Positions 14,201-24,401 of a stretch of 64,000 nucleotides of DNA are shown one piece after another. The stretch covers positions 25,792,001 to 25,856,000 of the forward strand of contig NC_083600.1 in the NCBI RefSeq assembly GCF_020882245.1, in the 5' to 3' direction. The number at the start of each line of letters is the position of its first letter. The stretch's first letter is position 1. The translations under genes and the position numbers were made by a program. Source of the DNA: Rhopalosiphum padi (taxonomy: Eukaryota > Arthropoda > Insecta > Hemiptera > Aphididae). The notes under the pieces are model-generated. The model was not told the origin of the DNA and did no database searches. It worked only from the letters and a program-made list of their open reading frames with translations.

Positions 14201-16824
14201 TATTTTTATTCGTTATTCATATTATTTAATACTAATTTTACAACTATTGTATTATTACATAAATATATCTAATTACAAATAGATAAATACATGTAAGGAA
14301 AAAATCAAGGTTCGTAATTCTGCGAGGAGAGGGAGTTGTACACTCATCGAATCACTCTTCACCTATACAACTATACATATAACCTCGCTAATACACCACC
14401 TGTTACAAATAATTACATTTTGTATAAGAAAATAGCAATTAAACAAACAATACTATAAACATTACTAAGGTGTCCTTATACATTCATTAAATACCAAGAT
14501 AATAGAATAGACGTATACGTTCGGAAATGATTGAGGTTAATTATATTACATAATATACAACGATATTATAATATTTCAATATTTGAATGTGTGTGCGGAC
14601 GTCGATTGGAACTCTGAAAGTGACCCGAGTATAGTAGGGACCGTAAGGATATATATTTTGGAAACGAATCAACAGCTGTACGCCGAAAAAAATTAATTTG
14701 AGATATTAAAATATTTATTTTTATGCTCTAGATTGCAACTGTTGACGGTCTGACGAGGAGTGTCACTGCACATAGCAGGATCATCTTCCCTCGGTCGAAT
14801 AATATTATACTATCACGATATCCGCGTGTACGTATAGTTTGGTGACAGGGCGAGCTCAATTTTTATCGTTTCGAAAGTTGCCGTCGTTGCCGCGTGCGTA
14901 CACCGCTGCTGTTGTCGAGCGCGCAAAAAGTTTGCCCGTTTAATTGAACGCCCACGTCCTTCCGCATTTACTTCGCGGCAAAGCCTTCGCATTATGGTGG
15001 TGTATACACGGCAAACGGCTATTAAATAGTTTCTGTGATGTCATCCGAAATAAGCAGACGACTTATTCGTACCGTAATTAAATAACAGCGTATTCGACGA
15101 CCTATAACACGCGCGCGGTCTCGAAGTAGAGCAATAAACATTCAAACCTAACCATTCTTCGTCTGGTCGAATACCGCCAGCACGCACACATATATAATAT
15201 ACGGCAATCTAACATATAATATGATAATATATAATATAACGATCAAAATTATAGAACAATATAGCTGAGTGTTTTGATTAAAAAAAAAAATTAGTATTTT
15301 TTCTGCTGTCCAGATGTTCCTTGTGTCCTGCTTATATATTTGGTGGGTGGGTCGCGGCGCGTCAAGTCTTGATATATTTTATGTAATTTTTATTATATTA
15401 ACTTCCTATAATATACGTAAAATAAAAGATACGTTTTATGTAAATCAGTAGCAGGCATACGTATACAACTTTATCCTCGCAGCTATATATTATTATAAAC
15501 CGATTTTCGAATTTAGTTTTATCATTGATAATAAATTATCCACAACGATTAAAAGTTTACCAGTGACTTTTCACTACGGCACTGCCAGACAAAAAATTAT
15601 CGCGGAGATAGCCGATCGGCAAAGTAACAAAAAAAAATGATGATGATAATAATAATAATAAAGTCATTAGTACGTTGTGAATCATTGAAATGTAGACATT
15701 TTTTAAAATAAGACCGTGAAAAGTTTGGGTATCTTTGACTCGAACGACGTTAAAAATAAAATAAAAATAAAAACGTATAAATAACGTAATGTGCACGGCT
15801 GCCGTCGCGTCAACCGCGTAGTTTAACAATATATCACAGTCGTGCGTATTCGATATCAGCCGGATTAACGCATTAAGCTGTCGTATATCGTTATAAATCG
15901 GCCCGTCGTACAATGACGTATAGTGTATCTATACTCTGGACAGCCGACTGTTATAATCGTATTAATTTACCGTTTTCATTGCAGGTGTCCAAGCAACACC
16001 AACAGTTGCGCGACCACGGGTACCGCGGCGGCGTGTACAGCAAAACGACGGCGGCGGCGGGCCATCAGGGGCCACAGCGCGGGACGGGTCCGGCGTCGGT
16101 GACGGCCGCCGACGATTTCGAGGAGGAGGACACCGTCAAGTCGGAGTCAGAGGCGTCCGCGGCCGGCCACTCGCCGCAGGCCGCGTGCAGCGGCCACAGC
16201 GAATCGTCGAGCGGCGTGCACTCCAACAGCAGTCACGACACGGCGGCCACGATGCCACTGCCGCCTCCGCCGCCGCCGCTTCAGCTGTCGCCGGCCGCGT
16301 CCACGGCCACGCTGTCGCCGACGGACGACGAACAGCGGCGCCGGGCCAGTTACGCGGACCTGCAAACCGTGGACACGGTGGTGATCCGGCACAAGGGCGG
16401 CCCCGGGGTCAAGGCCCGGATGCCGCCGGACCCGTGCACCAGGCCCACGAACGTGTCGCTCAGCTCGTTCACGGAACCGCGGGGCGCCCGGAACCGGCCC
16501 GGGTCGGTGCCCGGCTGGAGGACGATGCCGCACAACGTGGCGCCGCCGCCCCCGCCCCAGACGACGGCCGGTCACCACGTCAAGGCGCCGTCGCACTATC
16601 ACCAGTACCAGCCGCAGAAGAACCAACAGCAGCAGAACCAGATCAACTACCAGCAGCATCAACGGCAGTGGTCGTCGTCGTACAACGGTGCCGTCGGCGG
16701 CGGTGTCGGCGTCGGCGGCGCCAAAGCGTCTGCCGTCCGGTCGCGGAACCACTCGACCATACCCACGCACCACAACGGCGTCAGGCTGTTCCAGCAGCAC
16801 CAGCAGCAGTCGTACGGCCAGTAG
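1968..16824 (+). CDS. tinc: Tincar-like multi-pass membrane protein, 8 spliced exons (5' partial)
   Basis: Eight exons (1968-2285, 3054-3203, 4935-5128, 6640-7297, 8465-8624, 10781-10919, 11934-12083, 15985-16824) all have AG/GT borders. They join without a phase conflict to 868 full codons plus a stop. The visible protein has seven hydrophobic segments, near residues 20-42, 81-100, 168-187, 196-218, 248-271, 298-324 and 330-354 (counted from the first full codon). A long polar tail rich in Pro, Gln, His and Gly follows. Blocks such as WPPK.VLPPRYEV, NIWNTDLDF and FFNYAMAL match my memory of Drosophila Tincar, an eight-pass protein described from cardioblasts and eye tissue. One more membrane segment upstream of the window would give the expected eight. 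The molecular function of the family is not established. The identification is from recall and has not been checked by alignment. Confidence 0.75.
2286..3053 (+). other. tincar intron
   Basis: A GTAAAT donor and a TTCTCAG acceptor, both phase 1, flank AT-rich DNA. It contains a TA dinucleotide run near 2938-2962. No coding signal was seen. Confidence 0.65.
3054..3203 (+). CDS. tinc: tincar exon b
   Basis: Phase 1 at both ends, with acceptor GCATTCTCAG|AT and canonical donor CAT|GTAAGT. Spliced to exon a it reads N-NIWNTDLDFLVLGG, then a polar, Ser/Pro-rich, probably loop segment ending SPSPSTNRS. The TDLDF block right after the second membrane helix is one of the features I used to call Tincar. 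The exon contains no hydrophobic helix. Confidence 0.75.
3204..4934 (+). other. tincar intron
   Basis: AT-rich DNA with a GTAAGT donor and a TTTTCAG acceptor, both phase 1. No coding, RNA or mobile feature was recognised in it. Confidence 0.65.
4935..5128 (+). CDS. tinc: tincar exon c
   Basis: Acceptor ATTTTCAG|AC, donor AAG|GTGAGA. Enters in phase 1 and leaves in phase 0. It encodes 64 full codons with two strongly hydrophobic segments: EFFNYAMALFIYCGRYASVF, then a second from CFATLFSVQLFANAIQ to the exon end. The pair is joined by a short WETNK turn. This helical hairpin matches the middle membrane pair expected in Tincar. Confidence 0.78.
5129..6639 (+). other. tincar intron
   Basis: A GTGAGA donor and a GCCCCGCAG acceptor, phase 0. 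The left two thirds are plain AT-rich DNA. Roughly the last 400 bases before the next exon contain noticeably more CpG than the rest. No coding signal was found. Confidence 0.65.
6640..7297 (+). CDS. tinc: tincar exon d (largest membrane exon)
   Basis: Acceptor CCCCGCAG|AT, phase 0; donor TCGG|GTGAGA leaves in phase 1. The 219 full codons start MQVLGVCKMVKELPAG and contain three hydrophobic segments: the first including AVLFTVTTVLIFVSNSI, the second ASVLALLAVVASESPLLYNA, the third VVLACLLNSTAHVFVWIAM. A PCWMFDLHLYLEYDPK stretch and an eight-glycine run then begin the cytoplasmic-type tail. The exon is strikingly GC-rich against flanking AT-rich introns. The ATG at its start is an internal Met following a splice, not a start codon. 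Antisense and shifted ORFs here are shadows. Confidence 0.82.
7298..8464 (+). other. tincar intron
   Basis: A GTGAGA donor and a TTATTTCAG acceptor, both phase 1. AT-rich, with a TA run near 7957-7972. Nothing else was recognised. Confidence 0.65.
8465..8624 (+). CDS. tinc: tincar exon e (polar tail)
   Basis: Acceptor CTTATTTCAG|AT, donor ACAAG|GTATGT. Enters in phase 1 and leaves in phase 2. It encodes a hydrophilic, charged stretch (DKHKYKRTPKTMSDEQIYWP, then Ser-rich and acidic, then a FGCKRTKKS basic patch). There is no membrane segment, which fits a cytoplasmic tail. It was too short for a simple ORF search and was found by phase matching to the flanking exons. Confidence 0.72.
8625..10780 (+). 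other. tincar intron
   Basis: AT-rich, with several poly-A and poly-T runs. Near 10110-10236 it carries one copy of a dispersed repeat whose relative lies near 30231-30364. Confidence 0.6.
10110..10236 (+). repeat. Dispersed repeat, copy A
   Basis: Shares a gapped alignment with 30231-30364, including AATAAATTA, AAATATA.TT, GTAATATA, CTGACAGACC, TTTTTC, CAATGAA and GAATTCAAATTTAA in the same order and strand. It appears to be a decayed copy of an interspersed element. Boundaries are approximate and no terminal repeats were seen. Confidence 0.5.
10781..10919 (+). CDS. tinc: tincar exon f (polar tail)
   Basis: Acceptor TTTATCACAG|AG, donor ACGAAG|GTAAGA. Enters in phase 2 and leaves in phase 0. 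Its 46 codons begin GIPMDKIDRRGVSPEDDGDY and continue as an acidic, Asp/Ser-rich hydrophilic region without hydrophobic segments. An ORF extending upstream of the acceptor in the same frame is intron read-through. Confidence 0.72.
10920..11933 (+). other. tincar intron
   Basis: A GTAAGA donor and a CCTACAG acceptor, phase 0 at both ends. AT-rich and featureless apart from homopolymer runs. Confidence 0.65.
11934..12083 (+). CDS. tinc: tincar exon g (proline-rich tail)
   Basis: Acceptor CATACCTACAG|CT, donor CCCAA|GTGAGT. Exactly 50 codons, phase 0 at both ends. It reads LLDTVREGVITYASANTREL and then FYSPAT followed by seven prolines. The proline run could be a ligand for SH3, WW or EVH1 domains, but that is inference. 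The surrounding long ORF is in a different frame and is a shadow. Confidence 0.72.
12084..15984 (+). other. Last tincar intron with a CpG-dense block
   Basis: A 3.9 kb intron with a GTGAGT donor and a TTTTCATTGCAG acceptor, phase 0. Most of it is AT-rich with TA runs (about 13978-13991). Roughly 14820-15130 is unusually rich in CpG and contains no good ORF, so it may be a regulatory island or an internal promoter. The minus-strand ORF near the right end has AT-driven composition and is not called. Confidence 0.55.
15985..16824 (+). CDS. tinc: tincar terminal exon (disordered C-terminus)
   Basis: Acceptor TTTTCATTGCAG|GT, phase 0, then 279 codons and a TAG stop. It starts VSKQHQQLRDHGYRGGVYSK. 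Low-complexity segments follow: Ala-rich, acidic DFEEEDTVKSE, Ser/His, a PLPPPPPPLQ run, Gln/His-rich stretches and GGGVGVGG near the end. A more complex block with RRASYADLQTVDTVVIRHK and PPDPCTRPTNVSLSSFT looks like the conserved part. The exon is very GC-rich. A 282-codon ORF on the opposite strand is a by-product of that composition. Confidence 0.8.
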   Translation: MSKQHQQLRDHGYRGGVYSKTTAAAGHQGPQRGTGPASVTAADDFEEEDTVKSESEASAAGHSPQAACSGHSESSSGVHSNSSHDTAATMPLPPPPPPLQLSPAASTATLSPTDDEQRRRASYADLQTVDTVVIRHKGGPGVKARMPPDPCTRPTNVSLSSFTEPRGARNRPGSVPGWRTMPHNVAPPPPPQTTAGHHVKAPSHYHQYQPQKNQQQQNQINYQQHQRQWSSSYNGAVGGGVGVGGAKASAVRSRNHSTIPTHHNGVRLFQQHQQQSYGQ

Positions 16825-17286
16825 TGTTGGGCCGATCGTTCCTATTTCGTATAGTTCGCTATATGAGGACATTACGATCGCAGTAGACGGGAATAACATA
16901 GTACACGAGCATGTCCTGTAGGCACTGAGAAGACGTCCCGAGGGAATTAGGAGAGCCCTCTCGGGCGGCGTACGGCTGGAGATGTTTCGAAACAAAAAAA
17001 ATTCAACAGATGAATTTCGAATTATACCAACCGTAGACCGCCGCGGTACGTTTACGCCACTACTATGACAACCACTTATGTTCTACCTCCGTGCGGAATA
17101 GTCAGCCGACGACACATCCTCCGCCTACCATTCCTGAAAATAATTATAACGATCTAGTCCCCTTGTCTGTCCCGTAATACGCGTATAATCATATCGTCTA
17201 TCTCGTAGATATTGTGTTTAACGGCTCTAGTTTCGGAATTATTACTATTATATATAATATTTATCTAAATATATAAATTACGTATC

Positions 17287-17306
17287 ATTATTATTATTAT
17301 TATTAT
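17287..17306. repeat. (ATT)n microsatellite
   Basis: Six to seven perfect ATT units followed by CATTAT. Confidence 0.8.
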
Positions 17307-18272
17307 CATTATAATATTACTATTCAATGTCACTTATCGTACCGACAATTATTATATTATAATATATATATTACACAATGACAAACGACACAATATAAGA
17401 CGTATGTAATAATACGTACTATGTATATATATAAGTATAGTATTATATTCAAATATGTTTACCTCCAAACGACCCAAACGAATTTGTCGTGTTGAGCTTA
17501 CCAAATATTATATTGTTTTTTTTTTTTTTTATCACCCGATAGACTGAACGACTAACTAATACGTAGATGTAGAGTAGATTGAAAATAAGACTCCGTCCTT
17601 GCCACCAAAGGGATTTTCAAGCGAGCGCAGGGAAACAATTATTTATTTACAATCTAGTTCATGTAAATTTACTTTGTAATAATATAATGGTATCATATAT
17701 TATATTGCTGTTGATCATACATTATTACGTTATTTCATACTCGACTTTATAATTTAAAAATCAGATTATTATAACCGTTCACGCTCCGACTGCGGAATGT
17801 CCGTTTACGATTCGAGTGACAATAATATTATGGTAATATAATATTGCGAGTTGATATAATGAGATGTAAACAAAAAATACACTTTCCGGGCACCGACTCT
17901 ATATAATCTCTTAAGGTCTGTGGTACTTACCGCAATCCAAGGATTCGCCCGACGATAAACGATTTCAGCCCAGACTCGAATTTTTTCAGGATTTGTCACA
18001 GGTATTATTCGAGCTTGGAAAGAGTCTCGCCCGTAATATGATTAATATCTATATTTGTATATCGTTTTTTTTTTATCTTACAAATATAACCCAGCCGACT
18101 CCGATTATGACTCGTTATTTCTATCGATCCATTTTGTTTTCACGGTTCCCTTCGACAGACTGTTGTTATCCTTGGTGCTATATGATACGTTTATAATTTT
18201 TTTTTTAAATTTGAGCATTTCTCCATTATTTTCATACAACCTTTTGTACTATAATTTCTGTTTGTTCTATTT

Positions 18273-18303
18273 TTATTATTATTATTATTATTATTTTTTT
18301 TTT
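18273..18303. repeat. (TTA)n plus poly-T microsatellite
   Basis: Seven TTA units run into an uninterrupted T tract. Confidence 0.8.
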
Positions 18304-19225
18304 ATAATTGTCAAATAACATTTTATATACTGTATATTATAATATAAGATATTTACATACCTTCATGTTCTTTTTATATACCTACATATTATTAAAATTA
18401 CGTGTGCGCATATTTATAATTATTTTTAGAGATATAATATTATTAAACAACAAAATGTTTAGTCATATAAATTATAATATTATATTTAGTGATTATTATA
18501 GTATGATGTGTATTTTGTGTACGCGATCGGTATACTGCCCGAAATAAAACTGACGATAAAACGTCGTTGTTTTCCCGTAGCACCCCAATATAATTATATA
18601 GATAGCATTTATGACAGATTATATAATCAATATGAACAAAACATAATAATTAATTAGTGTCCGTTGTATTTACAATATTATTATTGATACTTAGATATTA
18701 TGTTGTGTTTTATAATTTTAAATAAAGATCTCATTTGTACTTTGAACCAAATCACCGAACTTCTATTATATAGTCTATACACTTACATGTGCATTGATAT
18801 TATTTTTATTATTATACTGATACAAACCGATGCAAATGATTAGTAAATGCTCGTATTTGTTAAAAGCTATTAAATGCGTATTCATGTTTCGCTGACAACA
18901 TAATAATATTAATACAGACGTATAGAATATTGTCAAATCCGTGTTGAGCTGTACAGTAATCCCACAGTGTATAATATGATTCAGACCAGGGGCACCATTT
19001 GATGTATTGAAGGGTAAGCATTGGTGGCCCTATTCTTTTCCGTACCATATACTTATCCCTACCTCAATTTTATACTGCACCGGTACAGCTAAAAAATGAC
19101 AAATAATAATATAATAATAATGATTAGAAAATAATTTATTATTTTAATTTAATTATTGTAGTTGACATAACTTGTCAGTAAAGTTGTAAGATTATAATCA
19201 AGGTTTAAAATTTAAAAATATATTT

Positions 19226-19258
19226 ATCACAGTCTTATTAACTTCTTAAGACTGTGAT
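19226..19258. repeat. Perfect 12-bp inverted repeat, 9-nt loop
   Basis: The left arm ATCACAGTCTTA (19226-19237) is the exact reverse complement of TAAGACTGTGAT (19247-19258). The stem extends imperfectly outward through further A/T pairs. Function is unknown. Confidence 0.6.
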
Positions 19259-19599
19259 ATAAATATAAATGATTGAAAATTAGAAAAATCAATCTCACGT
19301 TAATTAATATGTTAATTGCATAAAAACTTATAATTTCAAACTAAAAATAAGTTATTGATTATAAAACGACTGACTACATTCATTTATTCTTATAATTTAT
19401 TGCTAACTGCTTTACTTGTATAATTAAAAATTTGATTTTAATTTATGGTATAAGTCATTTGAACTTGAGTTGATAATATTAAATGTTTAAATTGTATTTA
19501 TAGATAAAGATAGTATAATCAAGATTCAAAGTAATATAAAGAAAATCTATTATAATAAATATATTTTGAAAAATATATTATTCATTAAAAGTAAAAGTC

Positions 19600-20300
19600 T
19601 GAAATGAATTCTACATTTCACTGTTACTACAATGGTCTAGTGAATGAATAATTTTTGAATTACAAAACTTCGCATATATGATAAAATGTGTTGCCAAAAC
19701 TATATACCATATACGCATATAAAAACTTTACCATAACCTAAAAATTAACAACTAAAGTGAAAAAACTACACTATATTTGCATTATCTGAATGAAGGAATA
19801 AGTTTTGAATTTCAAAACTTCACGTACACAATCAGGTGTGTTTTCGAAACAATATATACGCATACAAAAAAGGAAAAAAGTCAATTTTTTCTCATGTAGC
19901 CCACGATTTTTTTTTAATAATCAGTCAACAGGTGTTGAATGAAAAAAAAACTAGTTTTACGTATATTTAAGAGTGTAGGAGGTTTATGAGACTTCTACAA
20001 GTAGACTAGAATGTATAAAGAACTGTTGTTCTATTTTTTGGAATAGAAATAATTTTTATAATCAAAAATTTACAACGGAAGGCCACGAAAACCCGTTTTT
20101 TGAACAAAACTACATTATTTGTATTTTCTGGGTGAAGGAGTAAGTTTTGAATTTCGAAACTGCACGTACACAATCAGGTGTATTGTTGAAACTTTATACG
20201 TAAAAAATGTAAAGAAAGTATTTTTTTTCTTTTATAACCCACGATCACCAGATGATAGTTTTTTGAAAAATAAACTAGTTTTGGTATGCAAGGAAATAAA
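19600..20300 (+). repeat. Degenerate direct repeat, three units
   Basis: Three related blocks are centred near 19660, 19815 and 20155. The second and third share TTTTGAATTTC.AAACT, then CACGTACACAATCAGGTGT about 342 bases apart, then CCCACGAT and AACTAGTTTT in the same order. The first block is a weaker relative (TTTTGAATTACAAAACTTCG). They look like decayed tandem copies or overlapping insertions of one element. Confidence 0.5.
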
Positions 20301-23300
20301 CAAATTACATTGATTTTTTAATGAAATTAAACGCTCTTTTTGTAATAAATGAAAGATTTTAATTGTTCAAATAAACTAAATAAATAATAGTATTGTATTT
20401 GAAAAGGAAATCAAATAACTAACCTAGTGTGTGCAACTATATTATACAATAGAAGTCCGAAATAAATTATTTACCCTAAACGGCCTGAACTATAATATAA
20501 TATATATGTAATATATACATACCGAAAATATGTCAAGCAATTATAAAGATAAACAACATAGTTCTGATTGAAATTTTCCTCAATTTGTATTTACTTCCAT
20601 ATGAATAATATTATTATCAATCCCTAACTAAAAATGATATATTTTTAATATTCATACGGTATATTTAATTACAACATTTTTAGACGAAGAACGATATAAT
20701 ATTATCATCTTGTATATTTAAATCAGTGCAGCTATAGATAGCACTAGTAACCACGCGTATTATAGTTACTTGCGTTATTTTCTACATTATTCAATTCATA
20801 AGCTCCAGTTCAGCTGTTACCCATGTTAATCCGTGCTATTATCTAAATCAGTCATTAGTGATCAGTGATTACCTTTTTATTATAATAATATAGTAAGGTA
20901 GATAATGTGAAATTATATGCTTAATGCCTAATTGTATTATGGTTTGATTTCTGACTATCGGTATCAAATATAAAAATTTTAGAAAATAAACCATTTTTAT
21001 TAAAGTTATTTTCATTGAAAAAAATTAGTCGATATCGTTTATAAAAGCTTCAAATCCTGGAACTAATTAGTTTTTCAAAATCCAAGAGGAACGGATAATT
21101 TTAAACAAAATAAGTTATATGATAATAAATTATTCTAAAATAACATAAAAATAGGATTCGACCACTTCGACCTCAGCGTGTGTTAAACTGTTAAATTGCT
21201 TTTTAAAGATTCCAAGTATTCTATATAAAGTGGTATACAACAGTCGTGGGCGATACTATCCCATGAATATATATATATAATTATATATATACAGCGTAAT
21301 AAATAAAAAATAAAAAATATTCTACAGGTACGAGTTACTGGATCCGTTGTTTAGAGATAAACGTGATCGACGATGAGATTCGTGCGATAAAAAGTGTCGT
21401 ATATCGTCCCAATAATTTTCTTTTTTTTTTATATATATATTTTTTCGCCAGTTATTTAAAACCAGTGATAAAAGCAGTAGCATTTTAGATATAAATCATA
21501 AATATTCGCCTGCTGCCTTATAGTTCGCAACACCGGTTGCCGTCGCGATAGGTCATATAAATAAATAATATTATACCCGTCTCTTTGTTTTGAACGGGGA
21601 AAAAAATAAAAAGGTGAATAATATTATTACTATTATTGTGAATAACACGTACAATATTGATGTACAGATGTATGTGTAATATTAGTCAATCACGTTGATA
21701 TTATATACGTACATTACATTGTTTACAGCTATCGTACCTACGATTTTATATTGTGGGTGTACACAATGTACAATAATATTATCATGACTATACAAACCAT
21801 CATTGTATCTGTCATATTATGTTAAATGATTACATGTTATACACGTATAGACTGTCGTAGTTAATCTTATTCCGATTTAAAGGCGTCGTCCATATAGCAA
21901 GTAGCAACGACGACAAATTTGACGGTTTTAATTGAACGTTTTATATAATCATAATAATAATAATACAATCATAGCTATTAACTGTTGTCAGTTTACACAA
22001 TAATTTATATAGTTTTAATTATATTATAAAAATAAAAAATAGATAAATCGTGGCTTAAGTTTAATAGTATATAAAACTATAGGGCTACTATACCATGTTT
22101 TCAATAAGTTTGGGAACTCTGAATAATTACTGTATGTATATTTTAATATACCTATATGGAGAAAAAACAGATAACACTGTCGTACATTTATAATGCAAAA
22201 TATTTAATATCCTCATTAATTATATCATATTATTATAGTTTATCAGCCCCAATTAATCTATAAAAACCATTTCTAAACTTATTGAATACCCCGTATAATA
22301 TATTAGTATATTTAATCCATTGGATAAATAAAGTTTATTGAAAACAACTGGATTATAAACTAAAACCACCCCGTTCAATAAAGTCGGTTTGAATAATGCA
22401 GTGTCATATATGTTATATGTACAATATATAACATATTTAAGTATTATTTTTTTTTTAATTTGAATTTAAATTTATATTTTTTAATCTTTACTCTATAAAA
22501 GTTTACGACTATAAAAGTATTTGTAAAGCAGTTTAATTGAGTTATTCTACACTGCGAATTTATTCTATGCTACTATAGTATAATATTAGAATACTCGTAA
22601 TATTATATTGGTAAATAAAAATTATATCAAAAAGGAGCAACATAATTGCCTATACAGAACGCCGTCTTTTTAATTGTATTATAAATGTCTGCTAAAATAT
22701 ATTATACCACCTATATTTATCGTATCAGTAGTATTATATATGATTTCATCTCACTATGAAATATTTGAATATAAATATTGATTAATGTATACAACATTTA
22801 CAAGATTCAAAGAATTCGTGTAATATTTAGCCACTTAAATACTTAATTAATATTTATTCAAAAGGTAAATAAAATTACATTTTTTTTTACTTTAAGTTTT
22901 GCCATTATTATAATGAAAAAACTTAGAAATCATTAAGATAATGTTTCGTTACTTATTTCTACGAAAAACTATTCACTTTTATGCACTATAAAATTAATAC
23001 CTATTTTTTTATGGTTCTCTAAATTGTTGTATAAATTATGATCTAAAACTTTAAAAATTAATTAATTCAGTTGGATATTTAATTTTTTTTCTTATTTTTT
23101 TCTATAAGTATCTTTTTTAAATGCATATTAAATATTAAAAAGAATAATTTAAAATGTATTATTATATTTGGTTTTCACTAAAAATTGATGGTTAGCAAAA
23201 TTTTAGTATTGGAATATTAAAAATTAAATAGAGAAGCCAGACGGAATGGAAATACCATTCAGCAGGGGATTACTTACCACAATGAAAAATAGTAGTATTT

Positions 23301-23589
23301 ACATCAATATGTTAATATTTACATTTGAATGCACAGATAACATTATATATTGGTATTTGAAATACAATACTTTAAGTGGGGCTCGGTCAATACTATTTTT
23401 GCTGACATTTATTCAAAATGTTTCGGAAGTGGTTGTTGCAGTATTTCTTTTCAATTAGAATCCTGTGAAACTCGAAAAATTAAAAATACAGTTACCGTAG
23501 TAACAGGTACCGTTATTGTAGTTCAAAATATTCAGATTCAATTTTCGACTTTATGGACGTACTAACTCATAAGAAAGACTTGACGTTAA

Positions 23590-24401
23590 AATGTAAAATA
23601 TTTTGTATTATTATTTACGTCGATGATAGGTATAAGTTCGGTGCCATTGCCGCGACGACGACAACAACGACGACCGGTTACTCTCTCTCGCTCTATCTCT
23701 CTCTCACTCTCTCTCGTTCTCTCGCCCACTCTCACTCTCTCGCACTCTCTCGGGGGACCGTTGTGGCCACGACGAGTCGCCCGGACCATGTCTGCACCGG
23801 TCCCAGTACAGTCTGAACGCGCGACGCGTGCGCACACAACACACATACAATACCGAATCGCTTCCCACCACCTAAGTACGATCCGACAAAGTCGCAAAAT
23901 TTTTATTATTTTTTACAATTATTCATAGCGATCGACCGTGTATAATATCGCAATTTTTTCTTCCGGTACGCCGTGCCGCTGTGTTTTCGCGTTTTCATCG
24001 TCGAGGGTTGATTTTCGTCCGGGCGACATCGTTTTCGTTTCTAATATCGCTCGTCGACCTCCACTCGCAGAGCTGTAACGGACGAACCGCTGCGTCGTAT
24101 CATCAGTTGCACGCGGTCGTCTTCGACAACAAATAATAATAACGTCCGTCCGACGAGCAAGTTTCGCATTATTATTTATTTATAATAAATATAATTTGCG
24201 CGGGCGACGGCGAACCATTATAATATTATACACACACTAAACCGGTTGTTGACCTCTGGCGAGGGCGCGCGGCCGAGCGCGAGAGCATCGGTGGCGGTGG
24301 CGGTGGCGGCGGCGGTAGCACCGTCGACGGCAGACGCGCCGCCGACCCGGTCACATCTCGGACCGCCGCCTTCGCCGCCTCCACCGCCTCAACCGCCGCA
24401 G
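23590..24401 (+). promoter_or_regulatory. CpG-dense promoter and 5' UTR region of the His-rich gene
   Basis: CpG density and GC content rise sharply against AT-rich surroundings just upstream of the first coding exon. The block includes a TC-rich tract and an insect Initiator match, TCAGTT, at 24103-24108. Starting there would give a 5' UTR of about 300 bases. I saw no convincing TATA box at the expected distance and no clean downstream promoter element. Promoter status is an inference from composition and position. Confidence 0.35.
23681..23751. repeat. TC/GA-rich tract (GAGA-like)
   Basis: About 70 bases made almost entirely of CTCTCT units with occasional G or A. On the minus strand this is a series of GAGAG motifs, the binding site class of GAGA factor in insects. 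Its place just upstream of a gene start suggests a promoter-proximal role. It could equally be a simple repeat. Confidence 0.65.

Larger units (their letters stand above)
16825..18745 (+). other. tinc: Probable tincar 3' UTR with poly(A) signals
   Basis: After the TAG stop the sequence passes from GC-rich to AT-rich with no further open frame. AATAAA signals occur at 18543-18548 and 18721-18726, the latter followed by a T/G-rich stretch (TTTGTACTTTG). The 3' end is inferred and earlier cleavage sites are possible. An ATT microsatellite lies at 17287-17306 and a TTA/poly-T run at 18273-18303. Confidence 0.35.
18746..23589. other. Intergenic AT-rich DNA with degenerate repeats
   Basis: This lies between the likely end of tincar and the promoter-like block of the next gene. 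It contains a short perfect stem-loop (19226-19258) and a degenerate tandem repeat (about 19600-20300). No coding exon was recognised. The short ORFs in it have AT-driven composition. Confidence 0.5.

Noticed and set aside
15315..15366. Possible exon after CTGCTGTCCAG in the last tincar intron
   Set aside because: No donor with a matching phase. Exons g and h already join in phase 0.
16147..16995. 282-codon ORF on the minus strand
   Set aside because: It lies antisense to the GC-rich tincar terminal exon and reads as Arg/Pro/Gly low complexity, a by-product of few stop codons at high GC.
23553..23928. ORFs on both strands over the TC-rich tract
   Set aside because: They are Ser/Leu or Arg/Glu repeats translated from the simple tract.
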